A DNA stretch of 64,000 bases from JABWBJ01 sp036507855 (GCA_036507855.1 DATCIJ010000028.1:31048-95047); one strand, 5' to 3'; shown: positions 25,002 through 34,150, counted from the first letter of the stretch. Notes: generated by a model not told the origin, from the letters alone. A program made the numbers and translations.

Positions 25002-25556
25002 CTAGAGCTTCGGGAGCGTAACGCCCGTTTGCCCCTGGTACTTCCCCTTCTTGTCGCGGTAGGAGACGAGAGGCGGCTCGGCCCCGCGAAAAAAGAGGAC
25101 CTGCGCGATTCCTTCGTTCGCATAGATACGGGCGGGAAGGGGGGTGGTGTTCGAAATCTCCAGCGTTACGAACCCCTCCCACTCCGGCTCGAACGGCGTG
25201 ACGTTGGTAATGATGCCGCACCGCGCGTAGGTCGATTTGCCGACCGTTATGGTCACCACATCGCGCGGGATCCGGAAATACTCCACGGATCGCGCCAGCG
25301 CGAACGAGTTAGGCGGGACGATGCAGACGCCGCCCTCGAACTCGACGAACGATTTCGGATCGAAATGCTTGGGGTCGACGACCGAGTTGAGGACGTTCGT
25401 GAAGATGCGGAACTCGCTCGCCACTCGCATGTCGTAGCCGTATGAACTGACCCCGTACGAGATCACCCCATCGCGCACCTGGCTTTGCTCGAAAGGCTCG
25501 ATCATGCGGTGCCGGGTCGCCATCTCGATGATCCAGCGGTCGTTCTGTATAGACAT
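25002..25556 (-). CDS. dcd: dCTP deaminase
   Basis: A 184-aa enzyme deaminating dCTP to dUTP, the dUTP source for thymidylate. The GKSTYARCGI strand and the catalytic-glutamate loop VTPFEPEWEGFVTLEISNTT are diagnostic, followed by PARIYANEGIAQVLF. Length is normal. The start MSIQNDRWI at 25556 is supported by family N-termini. The bases just upstream are a heptad repeat (25552-25586) with no Shine-Dalgarno sequence. It is divergent from nuoA. Confidence 0.94.
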   Translation of the reverse strand: MSIQNDRWIIEMATRHRMIEPFEQSQVRDGVISYGVSSYGYDMRVASEFRIFTNVLNSVVDPKHFDPKSFVEFEGGVCIVPPNSFALARSVEYFRIPRDVVTITVGKSTYARCGIITNVTPFEPEWEGFVTLEISNTTPLPARIYANEGIAQVLFFRGAEPPLVSYRDKKGKYQGQTGVTLPKL

Positions 25557-25586
25557 GAGACGTGAGATGGGAGATGTGAGATTGTG
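25552..25586. repeat. Period-7 tandem repeat at the dcd start codon
   Basis: Five 7-bp units on the + strand: GACATGA, GACGTGA, GATGGGA, GATGTGA, GATTGTG. On the dcd strand it is pyrimidine-rich (CTCCCATCTCACGTCTC) and ends in the ATG itself. It resembles the right arms in the pgk and ndk leaders. Confidence 0.85.
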
Positions 25587-25698
25587 GCGGCGCGGAGTCC
25601 GCCGCGTTCCGGCGCGCGCAATGTATCGGTCGCTTCGCGCCAAGACCAACGCCTTCCTGTCGACCTTGGGAGGACCAAACAGCTGATGCGCCAGTCCG

Positions 25699-25725
25699 TT
25701 GCACCACTCTGAAACGCAGGATAAT
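25699..25725 (+). promoter_or_regulatory. Possible promoter of the nuo operon
   Basis: TTGCAC at 25699-25704 and GATAAT at 25720-25725, spacer 15 bp (short). The boxes lie about 47-73 bp before the nuoA ATG in the 215-bp divergent region. The small palindrome GTGAATTTTTTCAC lies between them and the gene. Confidence 0.3.
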
Positions 25726-25771
25726 TTCGTTCCAGCCGAGCAAGTGAATTTTTTCACGAAGTCGGAACCCG

Positions 25772-26176
25772 ATGGATCGCACGTACCTGCCGATACTTCT
25801 CCTGCTGGGGTTTGTGCTGGTGAACGCGATCTTGATGATCGCGGTCTCCCATCTGACCATCCGGATTCGCCCTACACCGGTGAAGGACACTCCGTATGAG
25901 TCCGGCATCCCTCCGCTTGGCGATGCCAGGGAGCGTTTTTCCATCAAATTCTACATGGTCGCGATGCTGTTCATCATCTTCGACATCGAGACCGTCTTCA
26001 TGATCCCGTGGGGCACCTACTTCCGCGAGCTATCGTGCGCGGCCCCGCTCGTAAGCGGGGCGTGCCCGGCCGGCGCGACCTCGTTCTTCGGACTCGGGGA
26101 GATGATCGTGTTCATGGTCATTCTCCTGGTCGGGTACCTCTACGTATGGAAGAAGGGGGCGCTCCAGTGGGATTGA
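25772..26176 (+). CDS. nuoA: NADH-quinone oxidoreductase subunit A
   Basis: A 134-aa membrane subunit of Complex I (NDH-1). It has three predicted membrane helices, with the conserved YESGIPPLGDARERFSIKFY loop and MLFIIFDIETVFMIPW helix. First gene of a complete nuoA-N operon (25772-40325) with nuoC and nuoD separate. It ends CAG TGG GAT TGA, overlapping the GTG start of nuoB. Confidence 0.95.
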   Translation: MDRTYLPILLLLGFVLVNAILMIAVSHLTIRIRPTPVKDTPYESGIPPLGDARERFSIKFYMVAMLFIIFDIETVFMIPWGTYFRELSCAAPLVSGACPAGATSFFGLGEMIVFMVILLVGYLYVWKKGALQWD

Positions 26177-26793
26177 CCCCGCGGCCGGATCGGCAGGTGG
26201 TCACCGTCGCTCCCGCGTCGCAGGAAGGCTGGGTCGCGACACGGCTCGATTTCCTGGTGAACTGGGGCCGGGCGAATTCGCTCTGGCCAATGCCATTCGG
26301 CACGGCCTGTTGCGCCATCGAATTCATGGCGACGGCGGCAAGCAAGTACGATCTCGCTCGCTTCGGCATGGAGCGCATGTCGTTCTCGCCTCGCCAGGCA
26401 GATGTGCTCATCTGCGCCGGGCGTGTTCCGTTCAAGCTGGCGCCCGTAATCCGGCGCATCTGGCAGCAGATGCTGCAGCCCAAGTGGTGCATCTCCATGG
26501 GCGCCTGCGCCTCGTCAGGCGGCATGTTCGACAATTACGCCGTGGTGCAGGGGATCGACACCATCATCCCCGTCGACGTCTACGTGCCGGGCTGCCCGCC
26601 CAGACCGGAAGGGCTGATCTACGGCATCATGATGCTGCAGGAGAAGGTGAAGCGCGAACGGATGTCCGATGAGCGGCTCCGCGACGAGATGGAGCCCGAT
26701 CCAACGAGCAAGTTGTACATCCCGCCCTCGGTGATCGACGAGCTGTCGGAGCCGTTCGGTAATTCGGTTCACCAGACACGCTCAGGGCTGTGA
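26167..26793 (+). CDS. nuoB: NADH-quinone oxidoreductase subunit B
   Basis: A 208-aa peripheral-arm subunit binding the terminal Fe-S cluster N2. Ligand cysteines are visible in GTACCAIEFM (adjacent pair), CISMGACASSGG and VPGCPPRPE. The start is GTG 26167, overlapping nuoA by 10 bp; TTG at 26173 is an alternative. The family core starts near residue 35 (LVNWGRANSLWPM). About 30 N-terminal residues are variable. It overlaps nuoC by 4 bp. Confidence 0.94.
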   Translation: MGLTPRPDRQVVTVAPASQEGWVATRLDFLVNWGRANSLWPMPFGTACCAIEFMATAASKYDLARFGMERMSFSPRQADVLICAGRVPFKLAPVIRRIWQQMLQPKWCISMGACASSGGMFDNYAVVQGIDTIIPVDVYVPGCPPRPEGLIYGIMMLQEKVKRERMSDERLRDEMEPDPTSKLYIPPSVIDELSEPFGNSVHQTRSGL

Positions 26794-27485
26794 CCGACGC
26801 GCCGCTCATGACTCCCGGCAGCGCCGACCCGGCATCGTCACCGGTGACCCCCCACGGCGTCCCGCACCGCGGCGGGCCGATGAATCCGAGCGCCGAGCGA
26901 ATTCGCGCGCGGTTCCCGGCGGCCTTCGTGCGAGCGGAAGTTGTCTGGGGCGAGACCACGGTCTTTGTCCGGCCCGACGCCGTACAGGACATCGTCCGGT
27001 ACCTCCATGACGACGATTCCGAACGCTACGACTACCTCTCCGACGTGACGGCGGTCGAGTACCGCGACCTCGAGCTGCCGCTGCAGGTCGTCTGGCATCT
27101 GCGCTCACTCCCGTATCGTCGTTTCCTGCGACTGAAGGCGGAGATTGCGAAGAGTGCGCCGCTGCGCGTTCCCAGCGTTTTCCCGATCTATCAGGGCGCG
27201 GATTGGCTCGAGCGGGAATGCTTCGACATGTTCGGCATCGTGTTTGACGGACATCCCGACCTGCGGCGGATCCTGATGTGGGAGCAGTATCAGGAAGGCT
27301 ATCCGCTCCGGAAGGATTTTCCGCTCCGTGGCCGGTTCTCGCGCTCCGAGCAATTGCGGCAGGCGCTCGCCGCCGAGCCCGAAAGCCGGTATTCGATGAC
27401 CGAACTCACCATCGCCGATGCCTTCGAGGATCTGCCGCTCGAGATGCGGCGTCGCCTCGCTGGCGGCGAGAAGACGGGCGAGTAG
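26790..27485 (+). CDS. nuoC: NADH-quinone oxidoreductase subunit C
   Basis: A 231-aa 30-kDa-type subunit of the hydrophilic arm. The signature ERECFDMFGIVFDGHPDLRR and the YPLRKDFPLRGR motif are intact. Residues 1-30 are a proline-rich extension before MNPSAERIRA, where an internal ATG at 26880 offers an alternative start. The GTG at 26790 overlaps nuoB (GTGA). The next gene begins 5 nt after the stop. Confidence 0.93.
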   Translation: MTDAPLMTPGSADPASSPVTPHGVPHRGGPMNPSAERIRARFPAAFVRAEVVWGETTVFVRPDAVQDIVRYLHDDDSERYDYLSDVTAVEYRDLELPLQVVWHLRSLPYRRFLRLKAEIAKSAPLRVPSVFPIYQGADWLERECFDMFGIVFDGHPDLRRILMWEQYQEGYPLRKDFPLRGRFSRSEQLRQALAAEPESRYSMTELTIADAFEDLPLEMRRRLAGGEKTGE

Positions 27486-27489
27486 GGGC

Positions 27490-28800
27490 GTGGCCGAGAA
27501 GCGCACGGTCGAGGTTTCTCTCTCGACGTCCGGACTCGACGCGGCGGGACGGCCCCAGCGGACGCCCCTGGTGGTTGACGAAGGCGGCCGCATCTCGACG
27601 CTTGAGGCACCGCCTTCGCTGGAGCCGGAGCTCATCGGCGAGCACATGCTCATCAACATCGGCCCGCAGCACCCGGCGACACACGGCGTGCTGCGCCTGG
27701 TGCTCGAGCTCGACGGCGAGACGGTCGTTCGCTGCATTCCGCATGTGGGCTACCTGCACTGCGGCTTCGAGAAGATCGGTGAGTACCGGCAGTACAACCA
27801 GATCATCCCGTGGACGGACCGCGAGGACTATCTCAACTCGCCGGGGAACAACGTCGCGTTCGCGTTAGGTGCTGAGCGCCTGTTCGGGGTCGAGATCACG
27901 CCGCGGTGCACGGTCCTGCGCGTGATCGCGATGGAGCTCTCGCGGATCATGTCGCACCTGGTCTGGCTCGGCACGACGTGCATCGACATCGGCGCGTTCA
28001 CGCCCTTCCTGTGGTCCTTCCAGGAGCGCGAGCGGATCTACACGCTGCTGGAGCAATGGATCGGGGCCCGCCTGACGACGACCCTGACACGGGTCGGTGG
28101 CATGGGCGCCGACATTCCCGACGGCTGGATGGACGGGCTGCGCGACTTCATCCGCACGCTCCCGAAGACCATTGCCGAAGTCGATCGCATGGTCACGAGG
28201 AATGGCATCTGGGTGGGCCGCACCATCGGCATTGGCGCCATGAGTGCCGCCGACGCGCTGAACGCCGGACTGTCGGGGCCGCTCCTGCGCGCATCCGGTG
28301 TCGCGTACGACGTCCGAAAGGACTTCCCATACCTCGATTACGAGACCTACGACTTCGAGGTGCCCGTCGGCACGGACGGCGACGTCTACGACCGGTTCCT
28401 GGTGCGCATGGAAGAACTGCGGCAGTCAGTGCGCATTCTGGAGCAGGCGGCCGCGCGGCTGCCCGATGGGCCGGTGAACGTCGACGACCCGCGTCTCATC
28501 CTGCCGCCAAAGAGCAAGGCGATGAGCGAGATGGAGTCGATGATCCATCATTTCAAGCAGGTGATGGAAGGTCCGCGGCCGCCGATTGGCGAGACATATG
28601 TCGCGGTCGAAAGTCCCAAGGGCGAGAAAGGCTACTACTTCGTTTCCGACGGGACGCCCAAGCCGGTCCGCTGGCGTATCCGGCCTCCATCATACGTGAA
28701 CCTCTCGGCCATTCCGCAGATGGTGGAAGGTCATCTGCTCTCCGACGTCATAGCGATCAACGCGAGCATCGACATCGTGATGGGGGAAATCGATCGATGA
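27490..28800 (+). CDS. nuoD: NADH-quinone oxidoreductase subunit D
   Basis: A 436-aa 49-kDa subunit forming part of the quinone-binding cavity. INIGPQHPATHGVLRL and the following HVGYLHCGFEKIGE are the family signature. SRIMSHLVWLG and the C-terminal DVIAINASIDIVMGEIDR are also typical. The start is GTG 27490, 5 nt after nuoC; in-frame starts upstream lie inside nuoC. A 7-bp tandem repeat begins at its stop codon. Confidence 0.95.
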   Translation: MAEKRTVEVSLSTSGLDAAGRPQRTPLVVDEGGRISTLEAPPSLEPELIGEHMLINIGPQHPATHGVLRLVLELDGETVVRCIPHVGYLHCGFEKIGEYRQYNQIIPWTDREDYLNSPGNNVAFALGAERLFGVEITPRCTVLRVIAMELSRIMSHLVWLGTTCIDIGAFTPFLWSFQERERIYTLLEQWIGARLTTTLTRVGGMGADIPDGWMDGLRDFIRTLPKTIAEVDRMVTRNGIWVGRTIGIGAMSAADALNAGLSGPLLRASGVAYDVRKDFPYLDYETYDFEVPVGTDGDVYDRFLVRMEELRQSVRILEQAAARLPDGPVNVDDPRLILPPKSKAMSEMESMIHHFKQVMEGPRPPIGETYVAVESPKGEKGYYFVSDGTPKPVRWRIRPPSYVNLSAIPQMVEGHLLSDVIAINASIDIVMGEIDR

Positions 28801-28830
28801 GGACCGAGGTCAGAGGTCAGAGCTCCGAGG
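28799..28830 (+). repeat. Period-7 tandem repeat in the nuoD-nuoE spacer
   Basis: Units GAGGACC, GAGGTCA, GAGGTCA, GAGCTCC, then GAGG. The array begins within the nuoD stop codon and ends 10 nt before the nuoE ATG. It is purine-rich on the coding strand and could itself supply a ribosome-binding sequence. Confidence 0.8.
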
Positions 28831-28840
28831 GGCACTGCTC

Positions 28841-29389
28841 ATGAGTCATGGGCCCTCCGCCGCCGCTGGCGCTGCCATCTCGACGACGCCCCACGGGCAT
28901 TCGAGCGAGCCGTACGTTCCCGTGTTCACGGGTGAGACTCGTGCCCAACTCGACGCGCTGATGGAGCGCTATCCGACGAAGATGGCGGCGCTGCTCCCCG
29001 CGCTGTGGATGGTGCAGGAAGCGCGCGGATGGGTGAGCCCGGAAGCGATGGCCGAGGTGGGTCAGGTGCTCGGCCTGACGGCGGCGTACGTGAAGGGTGT
29101 CGTCACGTTCTACACGATGTACCACCAGCATCCGGTGGGGAAACACTTCATCCAGGTCTGCACGACCACGCCGTGCCATGTCTGCGGCGCCGAGGACGTG
29201 GTGAAGGCGTTCCTGAAGCAGACGGGATGTGGTGAGCTGGGTGTCACGTCAACCGACGGCAAGTACACGGTGATCGAAGTCGAGTGTCTGGGCGCCTGTG
29301 GCTTTGCGACGCCGGTGATGGTGAACGCGGATTTCATCGAGTCGGTCACCCCAGAAAAGGTGCCGGAGTTGCTCAAGAAGTACGGATAG
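28841..29389 (+). CDS. nuoE: NADH-quinone oxidoreductase subunit E
   Basis: A 182-aa thioredoxin-fold subunit carrying a [2Fe-2S] cluster (N1a). Ligand cysteines are in CTTTPCHVCG and ECLGACGFAT. The helical N-domain contains LLPALWMVQEARGWVSPEAM. The first 25 residues are a low-complexity extension. It follows nuoD after a short repeat and is separated from nuoF by a perfect 30-bp inverted repeat. Confidence 0.94.
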   Translation: MSHGPSAAAGAAISTTPHGHSSEPYVPVFTGETRAQLDALMERYPTKMAALLPALWMVQEARGWVSPEAMAEVGQVLGLTAAYVKGVVTFYTMYHQHPVGKHFIQVCTTTPCHVCGAEDVVKAFLKQTGCGELGVTSTDGKYTVIEVECLGACGFATPVMVNADFIESVTPEKVPELLKKYG

Positions 29390-29486
29390 CGGGAATCGGG
29401 AATCGGGAATGGGGAATCGACTGCCCAGTCGAACCCCGGACCGGTTCCCCTACTCCCGATTCCCCATTCCCGATTCCCGATTCCCG
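29390..29486. repeat. Perfect 30-bp inverted repeat with period-7 arms (nuoE-nuoF)
   Basis: The left arm 29390-29419 is built from GGGAATC-type 7-mers; the right arm 29457-29486 is its exact reverse complement. A 37-nt loop holds a smaller palindrome CGACTG / CAGTCG. The array fills the whole 99-bp spacer between the nuoE stop and the nuoF ATG. In mRNA it would be a very stable hairpin directly against the nuoF start codon. Confidence 0.95.
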
Positions 29487-29488
29487 AC

Positions 29489-30805
29489 ATGGGCTTTCCC
29501 CACAAACCGCACCCTCGCGAGACGACGGTCCTCTCGGAGCACTTCGGCGAGGCGGAAGCGCGATCGCTCGACGGCTGGAAGTCGCGCGGCGGATACCGTG
29601 CGCTGGAGCAGGCGCTTGGCATGGATCCCCTCGCGATCCAGGCGGTGGTGAAGGAATCCGGACTTCGCGGGCGTGGCGGCGCCGGATTCCCGACCGGACT
29701 CAAGTGGTCGTTCATGAAAATCGGCGACGGCAAGCCGCACTATCTGTGCTGCAATGCCGACGAGTCCGAACCGGGCACGTTCAAGGACCGCGAGATCATG
29801 CGGTGGACCCCGCACGCCCTCATCGAGGGCTGTGCCATTGCCGCTCATGCCATCGGCGCGGAGACCGCCTACATCTACATCCGCGGCGAGTTCACCGAAC
29901 CACTCGACGTCATGGAGCGCGCCGTGGATGAAGCGCGCAGGGCCGGCGTCATCGGGAAGAATGCGATGGGTTCCGGAAAGCGCGTCGACGTGTGGGTGCA
30001 CAAGGGGGCCGGCGCGTACATCTGCGGCGAAGAGACGGCGTTGATGAATTCTCTCGAGGGGAAACGCGGCAATCCGCGCATCAAGCCGCCGTTTCCCGCG
30101 GCCGCGGGCCTCTTCGGCATGCCGACGACGATCAACAACGTCGAGACGCTGGCCGCGGTGCCGCCCATCCTCGTGAATGGCGGCGAGTGGTACAAGAAGA
30201 TGGGCCGCGCCGACAACCCGAAGAGCACAGGCACCAAGCTCTGGTCGGTCTGCGGCAACGTCATGCGTCCCGGCAACTACGAGGTCGAGATGGGATTCCC
30301 GTTCAAGGAATTCCTCTACGACCTGTGCGGAGGTCCTCCAAAGGGCCGGAAGTTCAAGGCCGTCATTCCCGGCGGATCATCGGTGCCGATCATCACGATG
30401 GCGGAGGCCGAAGCCGCGGTGATGGACTACGAGGGCATGGTGGCCGTCGGAACGATGCTCGGCTCCGCTGGCTGCATCGTGATGGACGACGCGCAGAGCA
30501 TCCCGCGGCAGGTGGCGCGGCTGGCGCGTTTCTACGCCCATGAGAGCTGCGCGCAGTGCACGCAGTGCCGTGAGGGAACGGCGTGGACCACGAAGATCCT
30601 CGAGCGCATGGTCGCCGGAGGCGGAACCACGGAGGATCTCGACACGCTGATGGACCTCGCCGATGACATGACGGGCAAGACGATCTGCGTGCTGAGCGAC
30701 TCGTGCGCGGCGCCCGTCGTCTCCGGACTGCAGAAGTTCCGCAGCGAATTCGAGGCCCTGATCACGCGCAAGACCGTGCACACCGTTCCCGCGATCGTCG
30801 CTTGA
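29489..30805 (+). CDS. nuoF: NADH-quinone oxidoreductase subunit F
   Basis: A 438-aa subunit binding NADH, FMN and cluster N3. GLRGRGGAGFPTGLKWSFM is the FMN/NADH signature. CNADESEPGTFKDRE, then GAGAYICGEETALMNSLEG, are also diagnostic. The N3 ligand motif is ESCAQCTQCREGT, with a fourth cysteine downstream. No Shine-Dalgarno sequence precedes the ATG: the leader is the pyrimidine-rich arm of the inverted repeat. The stop overlaps the nuoG ATG. Confidence 0.96.
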   Translation: MGFPHKPHPRETTVLSEHFGEAEARSLDGWKSRGGYRALEQALGMDPLAIQAVVKESGLRGRGGAGFPTGLKWSFMKIGDGKPHYLCCNADESEPGTFKDREIMRWTPHALIEGCAIAAHAIGAETAYIYIRGEFTEPLDVMERAVDEARRAGVIGKNAMGSGKRVDVWVHKGAGAYICGEETALMNSLEGKRGNPRIKPPFPAAAGLFGMPTTINNVETLAAVPPILVNGGEWYKKMGRADNPKSTGTKLWSVCGNVMRPGNYEVEMGFPFKEFLYDLCGGPPKGRKFKAVIPGGSSVPIITMAEAEAAVMDYEGMVAVGTMLGSAGCIVMDDAQSIPRQVARLARFYAHESCAQCTQCREGTAWTTKILERMVAGGGTTEDLDTLMDLADDMTGKTICVLSDSCAAPVVSGLQKFRSEFEALITRKTVHTVPAIVA

Positions 30806-32370
30806 TGGCTGATACGCCACTCGTCAACCTGACCATCGAGGGACGTACGGTCTCCGTACCGGCCGGGACCTCGATCCTGGAAGCCGCCAAGACGGTCGGC
30901 GTGCTCATTCCGCACTACTGCTACCATCCCGGGCTGCCCGTGGCCGGCGTGTGCCGAATGTGCCTGGTGGACGTGGAAGAAGCGCCGAAGCTGGCGCCGG
31001 CCTGCGCCACCGCTGTGGCCGAGGGCCAGGTCGTGAACGTGCACGCCGAGAAAGCGCGCGATGCGCGCAAGGGCGTGCTGGAGATGCTGCTGATCAATCA
31101 CCCGCTGGACTGTCCGATCTGCGACCAGTCCGGCGAGTGTGAGCTGCAGGACTACACCTATCAGGAAGGGCGCGCCGACAGCCGCTACCGCGAGCCGAAG
31201 CGATTCAACCCGGTGGAGGATTTCGGCGGCGACGTCATGTACGTCCCCAATCGCTGCATCCTCTGCACGCGCTGCGTCCGGTTCATGGACGACGTTGCGC
31301 ATGACGCGGTGTTGAACGTCAGCGAGCGCGGCGACCGGGCGACGATCGGCAAGTTCGAGGGAAAGGATCTCACCCACGCCTGGGCGGGGAACGTGATCGA
31401 CCTGTGTCCGGTCGGCGCCCTCCTGTCCAAGGACTTCCTCAACAAGGCCAGGTCCTGGGAGCTGGATCGCACCGCGTCGGTCTGCAGTGGTTGCAGTCAG
31501 GGCTGCAACATGACGGTCGAGACCAGGGACAACGCCGTCGTCCGCCTCCGGCCAAGACCTAACGCCGAGGTGAACGAGTTCTTCCTGTGTGATCACGGCC
31601 GGCTGAACTATCGCTGGATGAATCGGGGCGATCGCCTGGAGGCGCCGTCGGTTCGGGGTGCCTCGGGTCCCCGCGCGACCGACTGGGACGTCGCGCTGGC
31701 CGTCGCCGCACAGGCGCTGAAGGGAAAGACAGTGTTCGTCCTGGCTTCGCCAAACCTGTCCAACGAGGCGTTGTTCTTCCTCTCGCGCATCATGAAGGCG
31801 GCGGGCGGGCGCGGGGCGTTCCGAATCGAGCAGGGCCCCGAAGCGCCACTGGCGGGCGTGGATGATCTCGCGCTTCGCGCCGACCGCGCCGCCAATGGCC
31901 GTGGCGCCGAGCTGCTGGGTTTCGAGCGCAGCACGACGCCGCTCGCGGGCGTCTCGGCGGGCGACGCCGTCATCATCGCGGACCACGACCTCACCGCGGA
32001 CGACGCCGCGCACCTGTCGCGGGCATCAACCATCGTGCTGGTCTCCACCTTCATGCCGTCGGCGTTGACTCGCGCCGACGTCATCCTGCCAATCGGCAAC
32101 CATGTCGAGGAGGAAGGGACGTTCACGAACCTCCGCGGGCGCGTCCAGCGCTTCCTGCAGGCACGGGCAGCGCCGGGGATGGCCCGGCCGAGCTGGTATG
32201 TGCTCGCCGACCTGTCCGCCGCGTTAGGCGACAGACTGAATGTCATGACGGGCGCCCAGGCGTTCGCGGCGCTGGCCGCATCGGAGCCCGCCTTCGCCGG
32301 TCCCAGCTACGACACGCTCGGGTTGCGTGGCGCCGCGGTGGCCGGTGCGACCGCGGGAGCCGCATCGTGA
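30805..32370 (+). CDS. nuoG: NADH-quinone oxidoreductase subunit G
   Basis: A 521-aa Fe-S subunit. The N-terminal [2Fe-2S] ferredoxin domain has YCYHPGLPVAGVCRMC. HPLDCPICDQSGEC is the His/Cys N5 motif, and CILCTRCVRF plus IDLCPVGAL gives N4. A further CSGCSQGCN site begins the molybdopterin-oxidoreductase-like domain, which is shortened: E. coli NuoG is about 900 aa. The ending is alanine-rich. ATG 30805 overlaps the nuoF stop, and the end overlaps nuoH by 4 bp. Confidence 0.94.
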   Translation: MADTPLVNLTIEGRTVSVPAGTSILEAAKTVGVLIPHYCYHPGLPVAGVCRMCLVDVEEAPKLAPACATAVAEGQVVNVHAEKARDARKGVLEMLLINHPLDCPICDQSGECELQDYTYQEGRADSRYREPKRFNPVEDFGGDVMYVPNRCILCTRCVRFMDDVAHDAVLNVSERGDRATIGKFEGKDLTHAWAGNVIDLCPVGALLSKDFLNKARSWELDRTASVCSGCSQGCNMTVETRDNAVVRLRPRPNAEVNEFFLCDHGRLNYRWMNRGDRLEAPSVRGASGPRATDWDVALAVAAQALKGKTVFVLASPNLSNEALFFLSRIMKAAGGRGAFRIEQGPEAPLAGVDDLALRADRAANGRGAELLGFERSTTPLAGVSAGDAVIIADHDLTADDAAHLSRASTIVLVSTFMPSALTRADVILPIGNHVEEEGTFTNLRGRVQRFLQARAAPGMARPSWYVLADLSAALGDRLNVMTGAQAFAALAASEPAFAGPSYDTLGLRGAAVAGATAGAAS

Positions 32371-33653
32371 TTCCGGCCTTCCTGTCGATCACGCAGGTGC
32401 CGGATCCCCAGGGCGAGCCGGCCTTCGGCGTGTGGTTCATCGCCACGCTGATCAAGATGATCGGGCTGTTTTCCATCTGGATGGTGAGCGTCGCCTACAT
32501 GACGCTGGCCGAGCGACGCGTGTCGGCCTGGATCCAGGACCGGCGTGGTCCCAACCGCGTCGGTCCGCATGGACTACTGCAACCCATCGCCGACGGCGTG
32601 AAGAACTTCATGAAGGAGGAGACGCTTCCACCGTACGCGAACAAGGCGCTCTTCTTTCTGGCGCCGATGCTCTCCTTCGCGCCGGCCATGATGGCGTGGG
32701 CGGTCATTCCATTCGGCGCTTCGTGGGCGTCGAAGTGGGGACGCATCGACATGGTGTTCGCCGACCTGCCCATCGGCTTCCTCTTCGTCCTCGCCATCAC
32801 CTCGCTCGGCGTCTACGGCATCGTGCTGGCCGGCTGGGCGTCGAACAACAAGTACGCGCTGCTCGGCGGGCTCCGCTCGAGCGCGCAAATGATCTCCTAC
32901 GAGATCTCGATGGGACTGTCACTCATTCCGGTTCTGCTGCTGACCGGTAACGTGACGCTCTCGCAGGTGGTGAACTCGCAGGCCACGCTCCACGTCTGGA
33001 ATGCGCTGTCCCTGGGCGTGGCCTGCTTCATCTTCATCACGGCCGCCTTCGCCGAAACGAACCGGCTGCCCTTTGACCTTCCCGAGGCCGAGTCGGAGCT
33101 GATCACCGGATATCACACGGAATACAGCGCGATGAAGTTCTCGCTGTTCTTCATCTCCGAATACGCCAACATGATCACGGCGAGCGCCATGATCGCGACG
33201 CTCTTTTTCGGTGGCTGGGACATCCCGTTCACGGCGCGCGACAACACGGTGGCGGTGCCGTTCACGATGGTCCTCCTTTCGATGGTGATCTTCGCGCTCA
33301 AGGTGGCGTTTTTCCTGTTCCTCTTCATCTGGGTCCGCTGGACGCTGCCGCGCTTCCGCTACGACCAGCTGATGTCGCTCGGCTGGAAGGTGTTCCTGCC
33401 GGTGGCGCTCGCGTACATCGTCATCATCGCCGCGATGGTGCTCGGCCTCGACGCCGCGGGCATCGAGCGCAGCCTCGTGTACGGCCTCATCCTGTTCGGG
33501 GTCAATGCGGTGCTGCTGGTCGGACTCTTCATGATCCTGGACCGCGGCCGCATTGTCAGTGCGTCGTCGGCGCCGGTGGTCGGTGCACGGCTGGCGCAAC
33601 TGCGACAACTCGCCGCCGAGCGAGCCAGACTTTCAGCCATGGGGCCGCACTGA
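32367..33653 (+). CDS. nuoH: NADH-quinone oxidoreductase subunit H
   Basis: A 428-aa membrane subunit at the quinone entry and proton pathway. Eight or so hydrophobic helices are visible. Conserved pieces are YMTLAERRVSAWIQDRRGPNRVG, and the acidic loop AETNRLPFDLPEAESEL then TGYHTEYSAMKF. It begins with GTG 32367 and its last base is the first base of nuoI ATG. Length is slightly longer than E. coli (325 aa) because of extended ends. Confidence 0.95.
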   Translation: MIPAFLSITQVPDPQGEPAFGVWFIATLIKMIGLFSIWMVSVAYMTLAERRVSAWIQDRRGPNRVGPHGLLQPIADGVKNFMKEETLPPYANKALFFLAPMLSFAPAMMAWAVIPFGASWASKWGRIDMVFADLPIGFLFVLAITSLGVYGIVLAGWASNNKYALLGGLRSSAQMISYEISMGLSLIPVLLLTGNVTLSQVVNSQATLHVWNALSLGVACFIFITAAFAETNRLPFDLPEAESELITGYHTEYSAMKFSLFFISEYANMITASAMIATLFFGGWDIPFTARDNTVAVPFTMVLLSMVIFALKVAFFLFLFIWVRWTLPRFRYDQLMSLGWKVFLPVALAYIVIIAAMVLGLDAAGIERSLVYGLILFGVNAVLLVGLFMILDRGRIVSASSAPVVGARLAQLRQLAAERARLSAMGPH

Positions 33654-34150
33654 TGGCTATCGGAATCAAGGTGGTCGAACGCCCGATCGAGGAGTCGAGC
33701 TACGTTCGCGCGACACTGTCGGGCATGGGGCACACGCTCCGTCACCTGGTGCGTCCGCACAAGGTCACGACGCAGTATCCCGAGGAGCGGGAGCCGCTCT
33801 CGCGCCGCTGGCGCGGGACGCATCGCATGCTCACCACCGAAGACGGCAAGGCGAAATGCGTCGCGTGTGGTCTCTGTCCGACCGTCTGTCCGGCGAACTG
33901 CATCAAGCTGGTGCCCGGTGAGGACGAGCAGGGAAATCGCTATCCGCTCGTGTTCGAGATCGACGAGTTCCGATGCATTTTCTGCGGCTACTGCCAGGAA
34001 GTCTGTCCGGAGGAAGCGATTCACCTCGGCCGGCATTACGAGAACTCGGAGTACAGCCGCGAAGGCTTCGTCTATGACCTCGAGCGGCTCATGGCGCAGA
34101 CGCATCCGGTCTGCGAGATGTGGGATCCTGCCGATCCCCGTGGCGAGTGA
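33653..34150 (+). CDS. nuoI: NADH-quinone oxidoreductase subunit I
   Basis: A 165-aa ferredoxin-like subunit with clusters N6a and N6b. The two [4Fe-4S] motifs are CVACGLCPTVCPANC and CIFCGYCQEVCPEE. HYENSEYSREGFVYD is the conserved C-terminal segment. It overlaps nuoH by one base and is 24 nt from nuoJ. Confidence 0.95.
   Translation: MAIGIKVVERPIEESSYVRATLSGMGHTLRHLVRPHKVTTQYPEEREPLSRRWRGTHRMLTTEDGKAKCVACGLCPTVCPANCIKLVPGEDEQGNRYPLVFEIDEFRCIFCGYCQEVCPEEAIHLGRHYENSEYSREGFVYDLERLMAQTHPVCEMWDPADPRGE

Noticed and set aside
30532..32013. 493-codon open frame on the - strand
   Set aside because: Shadow of nuoF/nuoG, which have intact Fe-S and FMN motifs.
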